Shown: piece by piece, positions 52,688-61,985 of the stretch | How the letters are laid out: each line of letters opens with the position of its first letter | How positions within the stretch are numbered: position 1 is the stretch's first letter | Source of the DNA: Maribacter aquivivus | GTDB taxonomy: Bacteria > Bacteroidota > Bacteroidia > Flavobacteriales > Flavobacteriaceae | Reading direction: 5' to 3' | DNA length: 64,000 bases | Assembly (NCBI RefSeq): GCF_900142175.1 | Contig: NZ_FQZX01000001.1 | Location: 1,674,001-1,738,000 of the forward strand | Position numbers and translations under genes: made by a program | Notes under the pieces: model-generated | Told to the model about the DNA's origin: nothing | What the model saw: only the letters and a program-made list of their open reading frames with translations | The model's database searches: none

Positions 52688-52993
52688 ATGAGTCAGAAAA
52701 TTAGAATAAAACTAAAATCTTACGATCACAATTTAGTGGACAAGTCTGCTGAGAAGATTGTAAAAACGGTAAAGACAACCGGTGCTGTTGTAACAGGACC
52801 AATTCCTTTGCCAACACATAAAAAGATATTTACGGTTTTACGTTCACCTCACGTGAATAAAAAATCTAGAGAGCAGTTTCAATTAAGTTCTTACAAGAGA
52901 TTGTTGGATATTTATAGCTCTTCATCTAAAACTATTGATGCACTTATGAAGTTAGAGCTTCCAAGTGGTGTTGAAGTGGAAATTAAGGTGTAA
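52688..52993 (+). CDS. rpsJ: Ribosomal protein S10
   Basis: 101 residues: [54 protein letters not shown]10 belongs to the 30S head and in other bacteria also links transcription and translation through NusB/NusG. The gap to rplC (141 bases) is by far the largest in the S10 group and contains a hairpin and a terminator-like element. Confidence 0.99.
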   Translation: MSQKIRIKLKSYDHNLVDKSAEKIVKTVKTTGAVVTGPIPLPTHKKIFTVLRSPHVNKKSREQFQLSSYKRLLDIYSSSSKTIDALMKLELPSGVEVEIKV

Positions 52994-53000
52994 ATTTGCC

Positions 53001-53100
53001 GTCTGACTTATGAATAGGTTAGACTACATGTCCTAAGCTGCGTGCGAGGGAAAAACGGAAAAAATAATTTAGGGTTAAATTATTTTGACCCTATTTTTTT
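53001..53100 (+). promoter_or_regulatory. Candidate structured leader/attenuator before rplC
   Basis: Hairpin 1: GTCTGAC (53001-53007) with GTTAGAC (53018-53024). Hairpin 2: AGGGTTAAA (53071-53079) with TTTGACCCT (53084-53092), nine pairs with one G-U, then A and seven T (53094-53100), a terminator shape. It lies inside the ribosomal protein cluster, where a plain terminator would be harmful, so regulated read-through is a sensible inference. No known RNA family is claimed. Confidence 0.5.
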
Positions 53101-53134
53101 GAGAAAAATTTAATAATAATTAATATAAATAAGT

Positions 53135-53752
53135 ATGTCTGGGTTAATAGGAAAGAAAGTAGGCATGACCAGTATTTTTGACGAGAATGGAAAAAACATT
53201 CCATGCACCGTTATTCAAGCTGGACCATGTGTAGTTACCCAAGTCAGAACCGAAGAGGTCGACGGGTATAGTGCCCTTCAACTTGGTTTCGATGACAAGG
53301 CAGAAAGTCGTGCTATTAAGGCTGAATTAGGCCATTTTAAAAAAGCAGGTGCTTCTCCTAAGAAAAAAGTCGTTGAATTCCGAGATTTTGAAGGTGAATT
53401 TAAATTAGGTGACACTGTAGGTGTTGATGTTTTCGTTGAAGGACAATTCGTAGATGTTATTGGAACGTCTAAGGGTAAAGGTTTTCAAGGTGTAGTAAAA
53501 CGTCACGGTTTCGCTGGGGTTGGTCAAGCAACTCATGGTCAGCATAACAGACTTAGAGCTCCTGGTTCTATTGGTGCTGCGTCATATCCAGCTAGAGTTT
53601 TTAAGGGTATGAAAATGGCCGGTAGAATGGGTACTGATCGTGTAACGGTTCAGAATCTAAGAGTTTTAAAAGTAGTTCCAGAAAAGAATCTTTTAGTAGT
53701 AAAAGGTTGTGTTCCGGGCCATAAGAATGCTTATGTAACCATACAAAGGTAG
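53135..53752 (+). CDS. rplC: Ribosomal protein L3
   Basis: 205 residues: [20 protein letters not shown] start and the extended loop [28 protein letters not shown] reaching toward the peptidyl transferase centre. L3 starts assembly of the 50S subunit. It is the first gene after the structured gap and 5 bases before rplD. Confidence 0.99.
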   Translation: MSGLIGKKVGMTSIFDENGKNIPCTVIQAGPCVVTQVRTEEVDGYSALQLGFDDKAESRAIKAELGHFKKAGASPKKKVVEFRDFEGEFKLGDTVGVDVFVEGQFVDVIGTSKGKGFQGVVKRHGFAGVGQATHGQHNRLRAPGSIGAASYPARVFKGMKMAGRMGTDRVTVQNLRVLKVVPEKNLLVVKGCVPGHKNAYVTIQR

Positions 53753-53757
53753 ATGTA

Positions 53758-54390
53758 ATGAAAATAGCAGTTTTAGATATTAAAGGAAAAGACACAGGTA
53801 GAAAGGCAAACCTTTCTGATGATGTTTTCGCTATAGAGCCTAATGATCACGCAGTATACCTAGATGTTAAGCAGTATTTGGCTCATCAGAGACAAGGTAC
53901 GCACAAATCTAAGGAAAGAGCTGAGATCGCTGGTAGTACTAGAAAGATTAAGAAGCAAAAAGGTACTGGTACTGCGAGAGCAGGTAGTATTAAATCTCCG
54001 ATTTTTAGAGGTGGTGGTAGAATATTCGGCCCTAGACCTAAAGATTATACTCAAAAGTTAAACAAAAATTTAAAGCGTTTGGCAAGAAAATCAGCATTGA
54101 CTTTAAAGTCTAAAGAGAATGCGATTTTAGTAGTTGAAGACTTTGATTTTGATACTCCAAGAACTAAGGATTTTATTGATGTTTTAAAGACATTAGGTCT
54201 TGAGAATAAAAAATCTTTAATAGTGTTGGGTGATTCAAATAAAGGTGTATATTTGTCTTCGCGTAATTTTAAAGGCTCAGAAGTTATAACTAACTCAGAA
54301 TTAAGTACTTACAAAATTCTTCATGCTAATAGCGTGGTATTGTTAGAGAGCTCTTTAGAGGGAATTGAATCGAATTTAAATAAACAATAA
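53758..54390 (+). CDS. rplD: Ribosomal protein L4
   Basis: 210 residues: MKIAVLDIKGKDTGRKANL, then the tunnel loop region GSTRKIKKQKGTGTARAGSIKSPIFRGGGRIFGP. L4 lines the peptide exit tunnel. In enterobacteria L4 represses its own S10 operon by attenuation in the leader; here the structured gap before rplC is a possible counterpart, which is only inferred. Confidence 0.98.
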   Translation: MKIAVLDIKGKDTGRKANLSDDVFAIEPNDHAVYLDVKQYLAHQRQGTHKSKERAEIAGSTRKIKKQKGTGTARAGSIKSPIFRGGGRIFGPRPKDYTQKLNKNLKRLARKSALTLKSKENAILVVEDFDFDTPRTKDFIDVLKTLGLENKKSLIVLGDSNKGVYLSSRNFKGSEVITNSELSTYKILHANSVVLLESSLEGIESNLNKQ

Positions 54391-54394
54391 TATC

Positions 54395-54685
54395 ATGAGT
54401 GTGTTGATAAAACCAATTATAACGGAAAAAATGACTGCTGATAGCGAGTTGAATAACCGTTATGGATTCGTAGTTGACCCTAAGGCTAACAAATTGCAAA
54501 TAAAAGATGCGGTTGAGGCTACTTATGGTGTTTCTGTGAAAAAGGTTCGTACAATGAATTACGGTCCTACAAGAAAATCCAGATATACGAAAACTGGTGT
54601 GCAACATGGAAAAACAAATGCTATTAAAAAAGCAATTGTTGATGTTGTAGAAGGTGATATTATCGATTTTTACAGTAATCTATAA
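54395..54685 (+). CDS. rplW: Ribosomal protein L23
   Basis: 96 residues: SVLIKPIITEKMTADSELNNRYGFVVD, KANKLQIKDAVEATYGVSVKKVRT. L23 sits at the tunnel exit and docks trigger factor and SRP. It follows rplD after 4 bases and precedes rplB by 9. Confidence 0.98.
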   Translation: MSVLIKPIITEKMTADSELNNRYGFVVDPKANKLQIKDAVEATYGVSVKKVRTMNYGPTRKSRYTKTGVQHGKTNAIKKAIVDVVEGDIIDFYSNL

Positions 54686-54694
54686 AGACAAGAA

Positions 54695-55519
54695 ATGTCA
54701 GTTAGAAAATTAAAACCAATCACTCCAGGACAGCGTTTTAGAGTAGTAAATGGATTTGACGCCATTACTGCTGATAAGCCGGAGAAGAGCTTGCTTGCTC
54801 CGTTAAAAAAGTCCGGAGGTAGAAACAGTCAAGGAAAAATGACCATACGCCAAAAAGGTGGAGGTCATAAAAGAAGGTATCGTGTAATAGATTTTAAGAG
54901 AGATAAGCAAGATGTGCTTGCTACTGTTAAAACTATTGAGTACGATCCAAATAGAACTGCATTTATTGCTCTTTTGGAATATGCAGATGGTGAGAAGCGT
55001 TATGTAATCGCTCAAAATGGTTTGCAAGTTGATCAGCAGGTTTCTGCTGGGTCTACTGTAGCGCCTGAGATCGGTAATGCATTACCATTAAGTGAAATTC
55101 CTTTAGGAACTATAATTTCATGTATTGAGTTAAGACCTGGTCAAGGAGCTGTTATGGCTCGTAGTGCTGGTACATTTGCTCAGCTTATGGCAAAAGACGG
55201 TAAGTTTGTTACTGTTAAGATGCCATCTGGTGAAACTAGATTAATTCTTTCTGGTTGTATGGCAACGATTGGGGCTATATCTAATTCAGATCATCAATTG
55301 CTGGTGTCAGGTAAAGCTGGTAGAAGTAGATGGTTGGGTAGAAGACCAAGAACTAGACCGGTAGCTATGAACCCTGTCGATCACCCAATGGGTGGTGGTG
55401 AAGGTAGAGCTTCAGGTGGTCATCCAAGATCGAGAAACGGAATACCTGCTAAAGGATTCAGAACTCGTTCTAAGACCAAGAGTACCAACAAGTATATAAT
55501 AGAACGTAGAAAGAAATAA
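54695..55519 (+). CDS. rplB: Ribosomal protein L2
   Basis: 274 residues: [21 protein letters not shown] start, [15 protein letters not shown], and the conserved C-terminal [22 protein letters not shown] containing the His that lies near the peptidyl transferase centre. L2 is needed for subunit joining. rpsS follows after 13 bases. Confidence 0.99.
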   Translation: MSVRKLKPITPGQRFRVVNGFDAITADKPEKSLLAPLKKSGGRNSQGKMTIRQKGGGHKRRYRVIDFKRDKQDVLATVKTIEYDPNRTAFIALLEYADGEKRYVIAQNGLQVDQQVSAGSTVAPEIGNALPLSEIPLGTIISCIELRPGQGAVMARSAGTFAQLMAKDGKFVTVKMPSGETRLILSGCMATIGAISNSDHQLLVSGKAGRSRWLGRRPRTRPVAMNPVDHPMGGGEGRASGGHPRSRNGIPAKGFRTRSKTKSTNKYIIERRKK

Positions 55520-55532
55520 AAACTAGAAAGAA

Positions 55533-55811
55533 ATGGCACGTTCACTAAAAAAAGGACCTTACGTTCACTATAGTTTGGAGAAGAAAATCCAACAAAGTGT
55601 TTCATCCGGTAAAAAAGCGGTAATTAAAACTTGGTCTAGAGCATCTATGATCACTCCTGATTTTGTTGGGATGACAATAGCGGTTCATAATGGAAAACAA
55701 TTTGTACCTGTTTTTGTAACAGAAAACATGGTAGGACATAAACTTGGGGAATTTTCACCAACAAGATCTTTTAGAGGTCATGCAGGTGCAAAAAACAAAG
55801 GAAAAAAGTAA
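55533..55811 (+). CDS. rpsS: Ribosomal protein S19
   Basis: 92 residues: [62 protein letters not shown]19 forms a complex with S13 in the 30S head. rplV follows after 3 bases. Confidence 0.99.
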   Translation: MARSLKKGPYVHYSLEKKIQQSVSSGKKAVIKTWSRASMITPDFVGMTIAVHNGKQFVPVFVTENMVGHKLGEFSPTRSFRGHAGAKNKGKK

Positions 55812-55814
55812 GCT

Positions 55815-56222
55815 ATGGGAGTTCGTAAAAAACAGATGGCCGAAAGAATTAAGGCTGAGAAGAAGATGGTAGCTTTTGCTAAGTTGAATAACTGTCCTAC
55901 TTCACCTAGAAAAATGCGATTAGTTGCAGATTTAATTCGTGGTGTAAAGGTAGAGCAAGCCTTAGCTATTTTAAGGTTTAACCCTAAAGAGGCTTCTAGA
56001 AAGTTAGAGAAATTATTACTTTCAGCTTTGGCTAATTGGCAAGCAAAAAATGAAGAGGCAAGTTTAGAGGATGCTGATTTAATTGTAGCTGAGATTAGAG
56101 TAGATAGTGGTGCAATGTTAAAAAGATTGCGTCCTGCTCCACAAGGTAGAGCACATAGAATTAGAAAACGTTCAAACCATGTTACATTGGTTTTGGGGTC
56201 AAAAAATATAACAGAAAACTAG
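55815..56222 (+). CDS. rplV: Ribosomal protein L22
   Basis: 135 residues: [21 protein letters not shown] and the C-terminal hairpin loop [21 protein letters not shown], which reaches into the exit tunnel near the macrolide site. About 20 extra basic residues precede the core ([21 protein letters not shown]), common in Bacteroidota. One base separates it from rpsC. Confidence 0.98.
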   Translation: MGVRKKQMAERIKAEKKMVAFAKLNNCPTSPRKMRLVADLIRGVKVEQALAILRFNPKEASRKLEKLLLSALANWQAKNEEASLEDADLIVAEIRVDSGAMLKRLRPAPQGRAHRIRKRSNHVTLVLGSKNITEN

Positions 56223-56223
56223 A

Positions 56224-56940
56224 ATGGGACAGAAAACAAATCCAATAGGAAATCGTCTAGGAATCATTAGAGGTTGGGAATCTAACTGGTATGGTGGTAA
56301 CGATTACGGAGATAAATTGGCTGAGGATGATAAAATACGTAAGTATATTCATGCAAGACTTTCTAAAGCTAGTGTTTCAAGAGTTATAATTGAACGTACT
56401 CTTAAATTGATAACAGTAACCGTAACAACTGCTAGACCTGGTATTATTATCGGTAAAGGTGGTCAGGAAGTTGATAAGTTGAAAGAGGAGTTGAAAAAAA
56501 TCACCAATAAGGAGGTTCAGATCAACATTTTTGAAATAAAAAGACCGGAGCTTGATGCTAATTTAGTAGCTGCAAGTGTAGCTCGTCAAATTGAAAGTAG
56601 AATTTCTTTTAGAAGAGCAATAAAGATGGCAATCGCTGCAGCAATGCGTATGAATGCTGAAGGAATAAAGATTCAAATCTCTGGTAGATTGAATGGTGCT
56701 GAAATGGCACGTTCTGAATCTTATAAGGATGGTAGAATTCCATTATCTACCTTTAGAGCAGATATCGATTATGCTTTACATGAGGCTCAAACTACATATG
56801 GTAAACTTGGAATTAAAGTTTGGATTATGAAAGGTGAGGTATATGGTAAAAGAGATTTATCTCCATTAGTAGGAATGCAAAAGGATTCTTCTAAAGGTGG
56901 TAAGCAAGAAGGTGGAAGAAAACAACGTCGTAGAAAGTAA
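56224..56940 (+). CDS. rpsC: Ribosomal protein S3
   Basis: 238 residues: [23 protein letters not shown] start, KH domain [17 protein letters not shown]-terminal domain [21 protein letters not shown] and a basic tail. S3 lies at the mRNA entry and takes part in helicase activity of the ribosome. Confidence 0.99.
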   Translation: MGQKTNPIGNRLGIIRGWESNWYGGNDYGDKLAEDDKIRKYIHARLSKASVSRVIIERTLKLITVTVTTARPGIIIGKGGQEVDKLKEELKKITNKEVQINIFEIKRPELDANLVAASVARQIESRISFRRAIKMAIAAAMRMNAEGIKIQISGRLNGAEMARSESYKDGRIPLSTFRADIDYALHEAQTTYGKLGIKVWIMKGEVYGKRDLSPLVGMQKDSSKGGKQEGGRKQRRRK

Positions 56941-56959
56941 TTTTTAAAGAACTAAAGTA

Positions 56960-57388
56960 ATGTTACAACCGAAAAGAACAAAGTTCCGTAAGATGCAGAA
57001 AGGCCGTATGAAAGGTCTTGCTGGAAGAGGACACCAACTTTCAAATGGTATGTTCGGTATAAAGAATGTTGATGATGCTGCATTTTTGACTTCACGCCAG
57101 ATAGAAGCTGCTCGTATTGCTGCTACTAGATTTATGAAGAGAGAAGGTCAATTGTGGATTAAAATATTTCCAGACAAGCCGATTACTAAAAAGCCATTAG
57201 AAGTACGTATGGGTAAAGGTAAGGGTGCACCAGAATATTTCGTTGCCGTGGTTAAGCCAGGTAGAATTATGTTCGAAGTGGCCGGAGTTCCTTTGGAAGT
57301 AGCAAAAGAGGCTTTAAGATTAGCGGCTCAGAAACTTCCTGTTAAGACAAAATTCATTGTAGCTCGTGATTACGAGGCTGTAAATTAA
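56960..57388 (+). CDS. rplP: Ribosomal protein L16
   Basis: 142 residues: [24 protein letters not shown] start, [37 protein letters not shown]16 positions the A-site tRNA in the 50S subunit. It starts 19 bases after rpsC. Confidence 0.99.
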   Translation: MLQPKRTKFRKMQKGRMKGLAGRGHQLSNGMFGIKNVDDAAFLTSRQIEAARIAATRFMKREGQLWIKIFPDKPITKKPLEVRMGKGKGAPEYFVAVVKPGRIMFEVAGVPLEVAKEALRLAAQKLPVKTKFIVARDYEAVN

Positions 57389-57400
57389 ACGTAAGGAATA

Positions 57401-57592
57401 ATGAAAAAACAAGAGATTAAAGAAATGTCTGTGGAAGGACTTACGGAGAAATTGGCCGAGTACAAGAAGCAGCATGCAGATTTGAAAATGGCACATTTTG
57501 TAACACCGTTAGAAAATCCACTTCAGATTAGAAAAGTAAGGAGAACAGTAGCGAGATTAGCTACTGAATTAACTAATAGGGAGAACCAATAA
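57401..57592 (+). CDS. rpmC: Ribosomal protein L29
   Basis: 63 residues: MKKQEIKEMSVEGLTEKLAEY, NPLQIRKVRRTVARLATELTNR, the two-helix hairpin of L29, located at the tunnel exit beside L23. Twelve bases separate it from the chosen rpsQ start. Confidence 0.97.
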   Translation: MKKQEIKEMSVEGLTEKLAEYKKQHADLKMAHFVTPLENPLQIRKVRRTVARLATELTNRENQ

Positions 57593-57604
57593 CTGGTGGG
57601 CTTT

Positions 57605-57862
57605 ATGGAGAAAAGAAATTTAAGAAAAGAGAGAGTAGGAGTTGTTACTAGTAATAAAATGGAGAAATCTATTGTTATTGCTGAAGTGAAAAGAGTTAAA
57701 CATCCTATGTACGGTAAATTCGTTTTGAAGACAAAGAAATATGTTGCACATGACGAAAAGAACGATTGTAACATTGGTGATACTGTAAAGATCATGGAGA
57801 CAAGACCTATGAGTAAAACCAAATGTTGGAGATTAGTAGAAATCTTAGAAAGAGCTAAATAA
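57605..57862 (+). CDS. rpsQ: Ribosomal protein S17
   Basis: 85 residues from the ATG at 57605. A GTG at 57596 would add only three residues and is less likely. [68 protein letters not shown]17 binds h7/h11 of 16S rRNA early in assembly. rplN follows after 3 bases. Confidence 0.97.
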   Translation: MEKRNLRKERVGVVTSNKMEKSIVIAEVKRVKHPMYGKFVLKTKKYVAHDEKNDCNIGDTVKIMETRPMSKTKCWRLVEILERAK

Positions 57863-57865
57863 GTT

Positions 57866-58234
57866 ATGTTACAGCAAGAATCTAGACTAAAAGTAGCGGA
57901 TAACACAGGAGCAAAGGAAGTTTTAACTATCCGTGTTCTTGGTGGTACCAAAAGAAGATATGCTTCAATAGGTGACAAAATAGTTGTTACTGTAAAGGAA
58001 GCTACTCCAAACGGAGGTATCAAAAAAGGTGCGGTTTCAACTGCTGTTGTAGTTCGTACAAAGAAAGAGGTTAGAAGGCCTGATGGATCTTATATAAGAT
58101 TTGATGATAACGCTTGTGTGCTATTGAATCCTGCCGGAGAAATGAGAGGTACTCGTGTTTTTGGACCTGTAGCAAGAGAGCTTAGGGATAAGCAGTTCAT
58201 GAAGATTGTATCATTGGCCCCAGAGGTATTATAA
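57866..58234 (+). CDS. rplN: Ribosomal protein L14
   Basis: 122 residues: [61 protein letters not shown]14 forms an intersubunit bridge and is the site of RsfS docking in other bacteria. This is the first gene of the classical spc group, but no promoter break is visible before it. Confidence 0.99.
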   Translation: MLQQESRLKVADNTGAKEVLTIRVLGGTKRRYASIGDKIVVTVKEATPNGGIKKGAVSTAVVVRTKKEVRRPDGSYIRFDDNACVLLNPAGEMRGTRVFGPVARELRDKQFMKIVSLAPEVL

Positions 58235-58247
58235 TATAACGGACAAG

Positions 58248-58562
58248 ATGAAAAAGTTAAAAATCAAAACAGGAGATACGGTAAGAATTACTGCTGGTGA
58301 CCATAAAGGTACCGAAGGTAAAGTTATGCGTGTAAATCTTGAGAAAAATAAAGCCATCGTTGAAGGTGCCAATATGGTATCTAAACATGAGAAGCCTAGT
58401 GCTAAAAACCCTCAAGGTGGTATTGTAAAAAAAGAAGCTTTAATCCATATTTCTAATTTAGCCTTGATCGACAGTAAATCTGGAGATGTAACAAGAGTAG
58501 GTTACGAAATGAAGGATGGTAAAAAAGTTAGGGTTTCCAAAAAATCCAATGAAGTAATTTAG
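58248..58562 (+). CDS. rplX: Ribosomal protein L24
   Basis: 104 residues from the ATG at 58248; a longer frame from 58206 would overlap the end of rplN and is rejected. [30 protein letters not shown] contains the KOW motif; [29 protein letters not shown] is conserved. L24 is an assembly starter of the 50S subunit. Confidence 0.98.
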   Translation: MKKLKIKTGDTVRITAGDHKGTEGKVMRVNLEKNKAIVEGANMVSKHEKPSAKNPQGGIVKKEALIHISNLALIDSKSGDVTRVGYEMKDGKKVRVSKKSNEVI

Positions 58563-58564
58563 TT

Positions 58565-59116
58565 ATGGCATACGTTGCAAGATTAAAGAAAGAGTATAAG
58601 GAGCGAATAGTAGCTGCCCTTACCGAAGAGTTTGGTTACAGTAATGTAATGCAGGTTCCTAAGTTAGAGAAGATAGTAATGAGTAGAGGTGTAGGTGCTG
58701 CTGTTGCTGACAAGAAACTTATTGACCATGCAATAGATGAAATGACTATGATAACGGGTCAAAAAGCCGTTGCTACTATGTCTAAGAAAGATGTTGCTGC
58801 CTTTAAGTTAAGAAAAGGTATGCCAATTGGTGCAAAAGTTACCCTTAGAGGTGAGCGTATGTACGAATTTTTAGACCGTTTGGTTACTTCTGCATTACCA
58901 CGTGTTAGGGATTTTCAAGGTATCAAAGCTACTGGTTTTGATGGTCGTGGAAATTATAACTTAGGTGTAACGGAGCAAATTATTTTTCCTGAAGTTAATA
59001 TTGATAAAATCAATAGAATTAACGGAATGGATATTACATTTGTAACTTCTGCAGATACAGACAAGGAAGCAAAATCATTATTAACAGAATTAGGTTTACC
59101 TTTTAAAAAGAATTAG
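58565..59116 (+). CDS. rplE: Ribosomal protein L5
   Basis: 183 residues: [74 protein letters not shown]5 binds 5S rRNA in the central protuberance and contacts P-site tRNA. rpsN follows after one base. Confidence 0.99.
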   Translation: MAYVARLKKEYKERIVAALTEEFGYSNVMQVPKLEKIVMSRGVGAAVADKKLIDHAIDEMTMITGQKAVATMSKKDVAAFKLRKGMPIGAKVTLRGERMYEFLDRLVTSALPRVRDFQGIKATGFDGRGNYNLGVTEQIIFPEVNIDKINRINGMDITFVTSADTDKEAKSLLTELGLPFKKN

Positions 59117-59117
59117 T

Positions 59118-59387
59118 ATGGCTAAGGAATCAATGAAAGCCCGTGAGAGAAAAAGGGAAAGAACTGTAGCAGTTTATGCTGAAAAACGTAAAGCTTTGAA
59201 AGAAGCTGGCGATTATGAAGCGTTACAGAGACTACCTAAAAATGCCTCTCCGGTACGTTTACATAATAGATGTAAATTAACTGGAAGACCTAAAGGTTAC
59301 ATGAGAACTTTTGGTATTTCAAGGGTAAAATTCAGAGAGATGGCTAATGCCGGTTTAATACCAGGTGTTAAGAAAGCTAGCTGGTAA
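59118..59387 (+). CDS. rpsN: Ribosomal protein S14, zinc-free form
   Basis: 89 residues: [24 protein letters not shown], then [30 protein letters not shown]. The short zinc-binding type has CxxC-x12-CxxC; here only one Cys is left, so this is the longer zinc-independent form. It is followed by a 66-base gap without clear signal before rpsH. Confidence 0.98.
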   Translation: MAKESMKARERKRERTVAVYAEKRKALKEAGDYEALQRLPKNASPVRLHNRCKLTGRPKGYMRTFGISRVKFREMANAGLIPGVKKASW

Positions 59388-59453
59388 GAAAAGAATTATT
59401 AATGGATTCAGGTTTAGCTTAAGTGCTGAAAACCGTTTCCGAATTATATACAT

Positions 59454-59852
59454 ATGGTAACAGATACTATTGCAGATTACCTAACGAGAGTTAGAAACGC
59501 AAGTAGAGCGGGACATAGGGTTGTTGAAATACCTGCGTCGAATCTTAAAAAAGAAATTACTAAAATATTATTCGATCAAGGATATATTTTAAGTTACAAG
59601 TTCGAAGAGAGCAAAGTTCAAGGGACTATTAAAATAGCCTTGAAATACGATAAGCTTACAAAAGAACCTGTTATCAAGAAAATACAGCGTATAAGTAAGC
59701 CTGGTCTTAGAAAATATGCAGGTAATGAAGATTTACCTCGTGTATTGAATGGTTTAGGTGTTGCTATCGTTTCTACATCTCATGGAGTAATGACAAGCAA
59801 GCAGGCAAAGGCAGAAAAAGTTGGTGGTGAAGTTTTGTGCTACGTTTATTAA
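59454..59852 (+). CDS. rpsH: Ribosomal protein S8
   Basis: 132 residues: DTIADYLTRVRNASRAGHRVVEIPASNLKKEI, RISKPGLRKYAG, LGVAIVSTSHGVMTSKQAKAEKVGGEVLCYVY. S8 binds h21 of 16S rRNA. In E. coli it represses the spc operon at the rplE start; a matching RNA structure was not recognised here. Confidence 0.99.
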   Translation: MVTDTIADYLTRVRNASRAGHRVVEIPASNLKKEITKILFDQGYILSYKFEESKVQGTIKIALKYDKLTKEPVIKKIQRISKPGLRKYAGNEDLPRVLNGLGVAIVSTSHGVMTSKQAKAEKVGGEVLCYVY

Positions 59853-59871
59853 TTGATTAAAGATTTAGAAA

Positions 59872-60414
59872 ATGTCTAGAATAGGTAATAATCCAGTCGC
59901 AATTCCTGAAGGAGTTACAGTTGAAATCAACGACAATATCATTTCTGTTAAAGGAAAGTTGGGTGAGTTGACTCAAGAGTTCTCAGGAGTATCGGTTAAA
60001 GTAGAAGACGGACAGGCTTTCGTAACAAGGCCATCTGATTCTAAGGAGCATAAAGCAAAGCACGGTTTATACAGATCACTTATCACTAATATGGTGGACG
60101 GTGTTTCTAAAGGATGGACCAAAGAATTAGAATTAGTAGGTGTGGGTTATAGAGCTAGTAATCAAGGACAGAAACTTGATTTGGCTTTAGGTTTTTCTCA
60201 TAATATTGTATTTAACATTGCCTCTGAGGTAAAGGTTGAAACAATTTCTGAAAAAGGTAAAAATCCAATTGTAAAGCTTACTTCTCATGACAAACAATTA
60301 GTTGGTCATATTGCAGCAAAGATTAGATCTTTCCGTAGTCCGGAGCCGTACAAAGGGAAAGGAATTAAGTTTGTAGGTGAAATATTAAGAAGAAAAGCTG
60401 GTAAATCAGCTTAA
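59872..60414 (+). CDS. rplF: Ribosomal protein L6
   Basis: 180 residues: [76 protein letters not shown]. Two similar domains, the second carrying the rRNA-binding PYKGKG signature near the sarcin-ricin loop. Confidence 0.99.
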   Translation: MSRIGNNPVAIPEGVTVEINDNIISVKGKLGELTQEFSGVSVKVEDGQAFVTRPSDSKEHKAKHGLYRSLITNMVDGVSKGWTKELELVGVGYRASNQGQKLDLALGFSHNIVFNIASEVKVETISEKGKNPIVKLTSHDKQLVGHIAAKIRSFRSPEPYKGKGIKFVGEILRRKAGKSA

Positions 60415-60425
60415 TAAAGGATATT

Positions 60426-60782
60426 ATGGGATTATCAAAAACACAAAGAAAATTAAGAATCCGACGTAGAATACGTAAGGTTTCTTCTGGAACTGCAGTT
60501 AAACCAAGGTTGTCTGTGTTTAGAAGTAACAGCGAAATTTACGCTCAAGTTATAGACGACGTTAAAGGAGTCACTTTAGTATCCGCTTCTTCAAGAGATA
60601 AGGATATCGCGAAAGCAAAAGGAAATAAAACCGAGATTGCTGCTTTGGTTGGTAAAACAATCGCTGAGAAATCTGTAAAAGCTGGCTTAGATAAAGTCGC
60701 TTTTGATAGAGGAGGTAATTTGTATCATGGAAGAGTAAAATCTTTAGCTGATGGTGCAAGAGAAGCAGGACTAAAATTCTAA
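60426..60782 (+). CDS. rplR: Ribosomal protein L18
   Basis: 118 residues: basic N-terminus [36 protein letters not shown], then [44 protein letters not shown]18 carries 5S rRNA into the central protuberance. Confidence 0.99.
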   Translation: MGLSKTQRKLRIRRRIRKVSSGTAVKPRLSVFRSNSEIYAQVIDDVKGVTLVSASSRDKDIAKAKGNKTEIAALVGKTIAEKSVKAGLDKVAFDRGGNLYHGRVKSLADGAREAGLKF

Positions 60783-60791
60783 TATACTAGT

Positions 60792-61316
60792 ATGTTCCAA
60801 AAATATAAAAACGTAGAAACTGTTAAGCCAGGTGGTTTAGATTTAAAAGATAAATTAGTTGGTATTCAACGTGTAACCAAGGTAACAAAAGGTGGTAGAG
60901 CATTCGGTTTTTCTGCAATTGTTGTTGTAGGTGATGAGAATGGTGTTGTAGGTCACGGTTTAGGGAAATCAAAAGAAGTTGCTACTGCTATTGCAAAAGC
61001 AATTGAAGATGGTAAAAAGAACTTAGTTCGTATTCCTTTAAACAAGGGAACCTTGCCTCACGAGCAAAAAGGTAAATTTGGTGGTGCAAGAGTATATATT
61101 CAACCTGCATCTCATGGTACCGGTGTAATTGCTGGTGGTGCTGTAAGATCAGTATTAGAATCTGTAGGTGTACATGATGTATTATCAAAATCTCAGGGAT
61201 CTTCAAATCCACATAATGTTGTAAAAGCTACATTCGATGCTTTATTACAACTTAGAGATGCAAAAACTATTGCTACACAAAGGGGTGTTTCTTTAGAAAA
61301 AGTATTTAAAGGTTAA
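60792..61316 (+). CDS. rpsE: Ribosomal protein S5
   Basis: 174 residues: [45 protein letters not shown] in the dsRBD-like N-domain, then [44 protein letters not shown]5 acts in mRNA entry and decoding accuracy. Confidence 0.99.
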   Translation: MFQKYKNVETVKPGGLDLKDKLVGIQRVTKVTKGGRAFGFSAIVVVGDENGVVGHGLGKSKEVATAIAKAIEDGKKNLVRIPLNKGTLPHEQKGKFGGARVYIQPASHGTGVIAGGAVRSVLESVGVHDVLSKSQGSSNPHNVVKATFDALLQLRDAKTIATQRGVSLEKVFKG

Positions 61317-61326
61317 GAGGAAAATT

Positions 61327-61506
61327 ATGGCAAAGATTAAAGTTACACAAGTAAAAAGTGGAATTAAGAAACCTCAAAATCAAAAAAGAACTTTAGAGGC
61401 TCTTGGTTTAAAAAGAATAGGTCAGGTTGTAGAACACAATGATACACCTAACATTCTTGGAATGATAAATAAAGTTAAACATTTAGTTTCCACTGAGGAA
61501 GCTTAA
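61327..61506 (+). CDS. rpmD: Ribosomal protein L30
   Basis: 59 residues, easily missed because of its size: MAKIKVTQVKSGIKKPQNQK, RTLEALGLKRIGQVVEHNDTP, NILGMINKVKHLVSTEEA. It has the L30 fold signature (short strand, LGL-R-G-V, then M-I-KVKHLV). Position between rpsE (10 bases) and rplO (12 bases) is the canonical one in the spc group. Confidence 0.98.
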   Translation: MAKIKVTQVKSGIKKPQNQKRTLEALGLKRIGQVVEHNDTPNILGMINKVKHLVSTEEA

Positions 61507-61518
61507 ATTTAGAATAAA

Positions 61519-61971
61519 ATGGGTTTAAATAATCTACAGCCTGCAGAAGGTTCAGTAAATAGAGACGGAAAACGCCTTGGAAGAGGTCAGGGTTCTGGAA
61601 AAGGAGGAACAGCTGCAAGAGGTCATAAAGGAGCAAAATCAAGATCTGGTTATTCTAAGAAAATTGGTTTCGAAGGTGGTCAAATGCCTTTGCAGCGTCG
61701 TGTACCTAAGTTTGGTTTTACGAATATTAATCGTAAAGACTACCAAGGTATCAATATAGAGAAATTGCAAGAGCTTGTTGATAATAAGGTTTTAACTAAT
61801 GAAGTTACTTTGGATCTTTTGATCGAAAATGGTTTAGTTGGTAAAAATGATTTAGTGAAAATTTTAGGAAATGGTGAGTTGAAAGCACCTCTGAAAATTT
61901 CAGTACATAAATTTACAGCATCTGCCAAAGCAGCGATTGAGGCAGCAGGTGGTGAAGCAATAAGTTTGTAA
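61519..61971 (+). CDS. rplO: Ribosomal protein L15
   Basis: 150 residues: NNLQPAEGSVNRDGKRLGRGQGSGKGGTAARGHKGAKSRSG, FEGGQMPLQRRVPKFGF, then a C-terminal domain with KISVHKFTASAKAAIEAAGG. L15 is a late assembly protein of the 50S subunit. secY follows after 14 bases. Confidence 0.99.
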   Translation: MGLNNLQPAEGSVNRDGKRLGRGQGSGKGGTAARGHKGAKSRSGYSKKIGFEGGQMPLQRRVPKFGFTNINRKDYQGINIEKLQELVDNKVLTNEVTLDLLIENGLVGKNDLVKILGNGELKAPLKISVHKFTASAKAAIEAAGGEAISL

Positions 61972-61985
61972 GCATAAACGAGAGC

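Noticed and set aside
58206..58247. N-terminal extension of rplX
   Set aside because: It reads through the end of rplN in another frame; the ATG at 58248 gives the usual L24 start.
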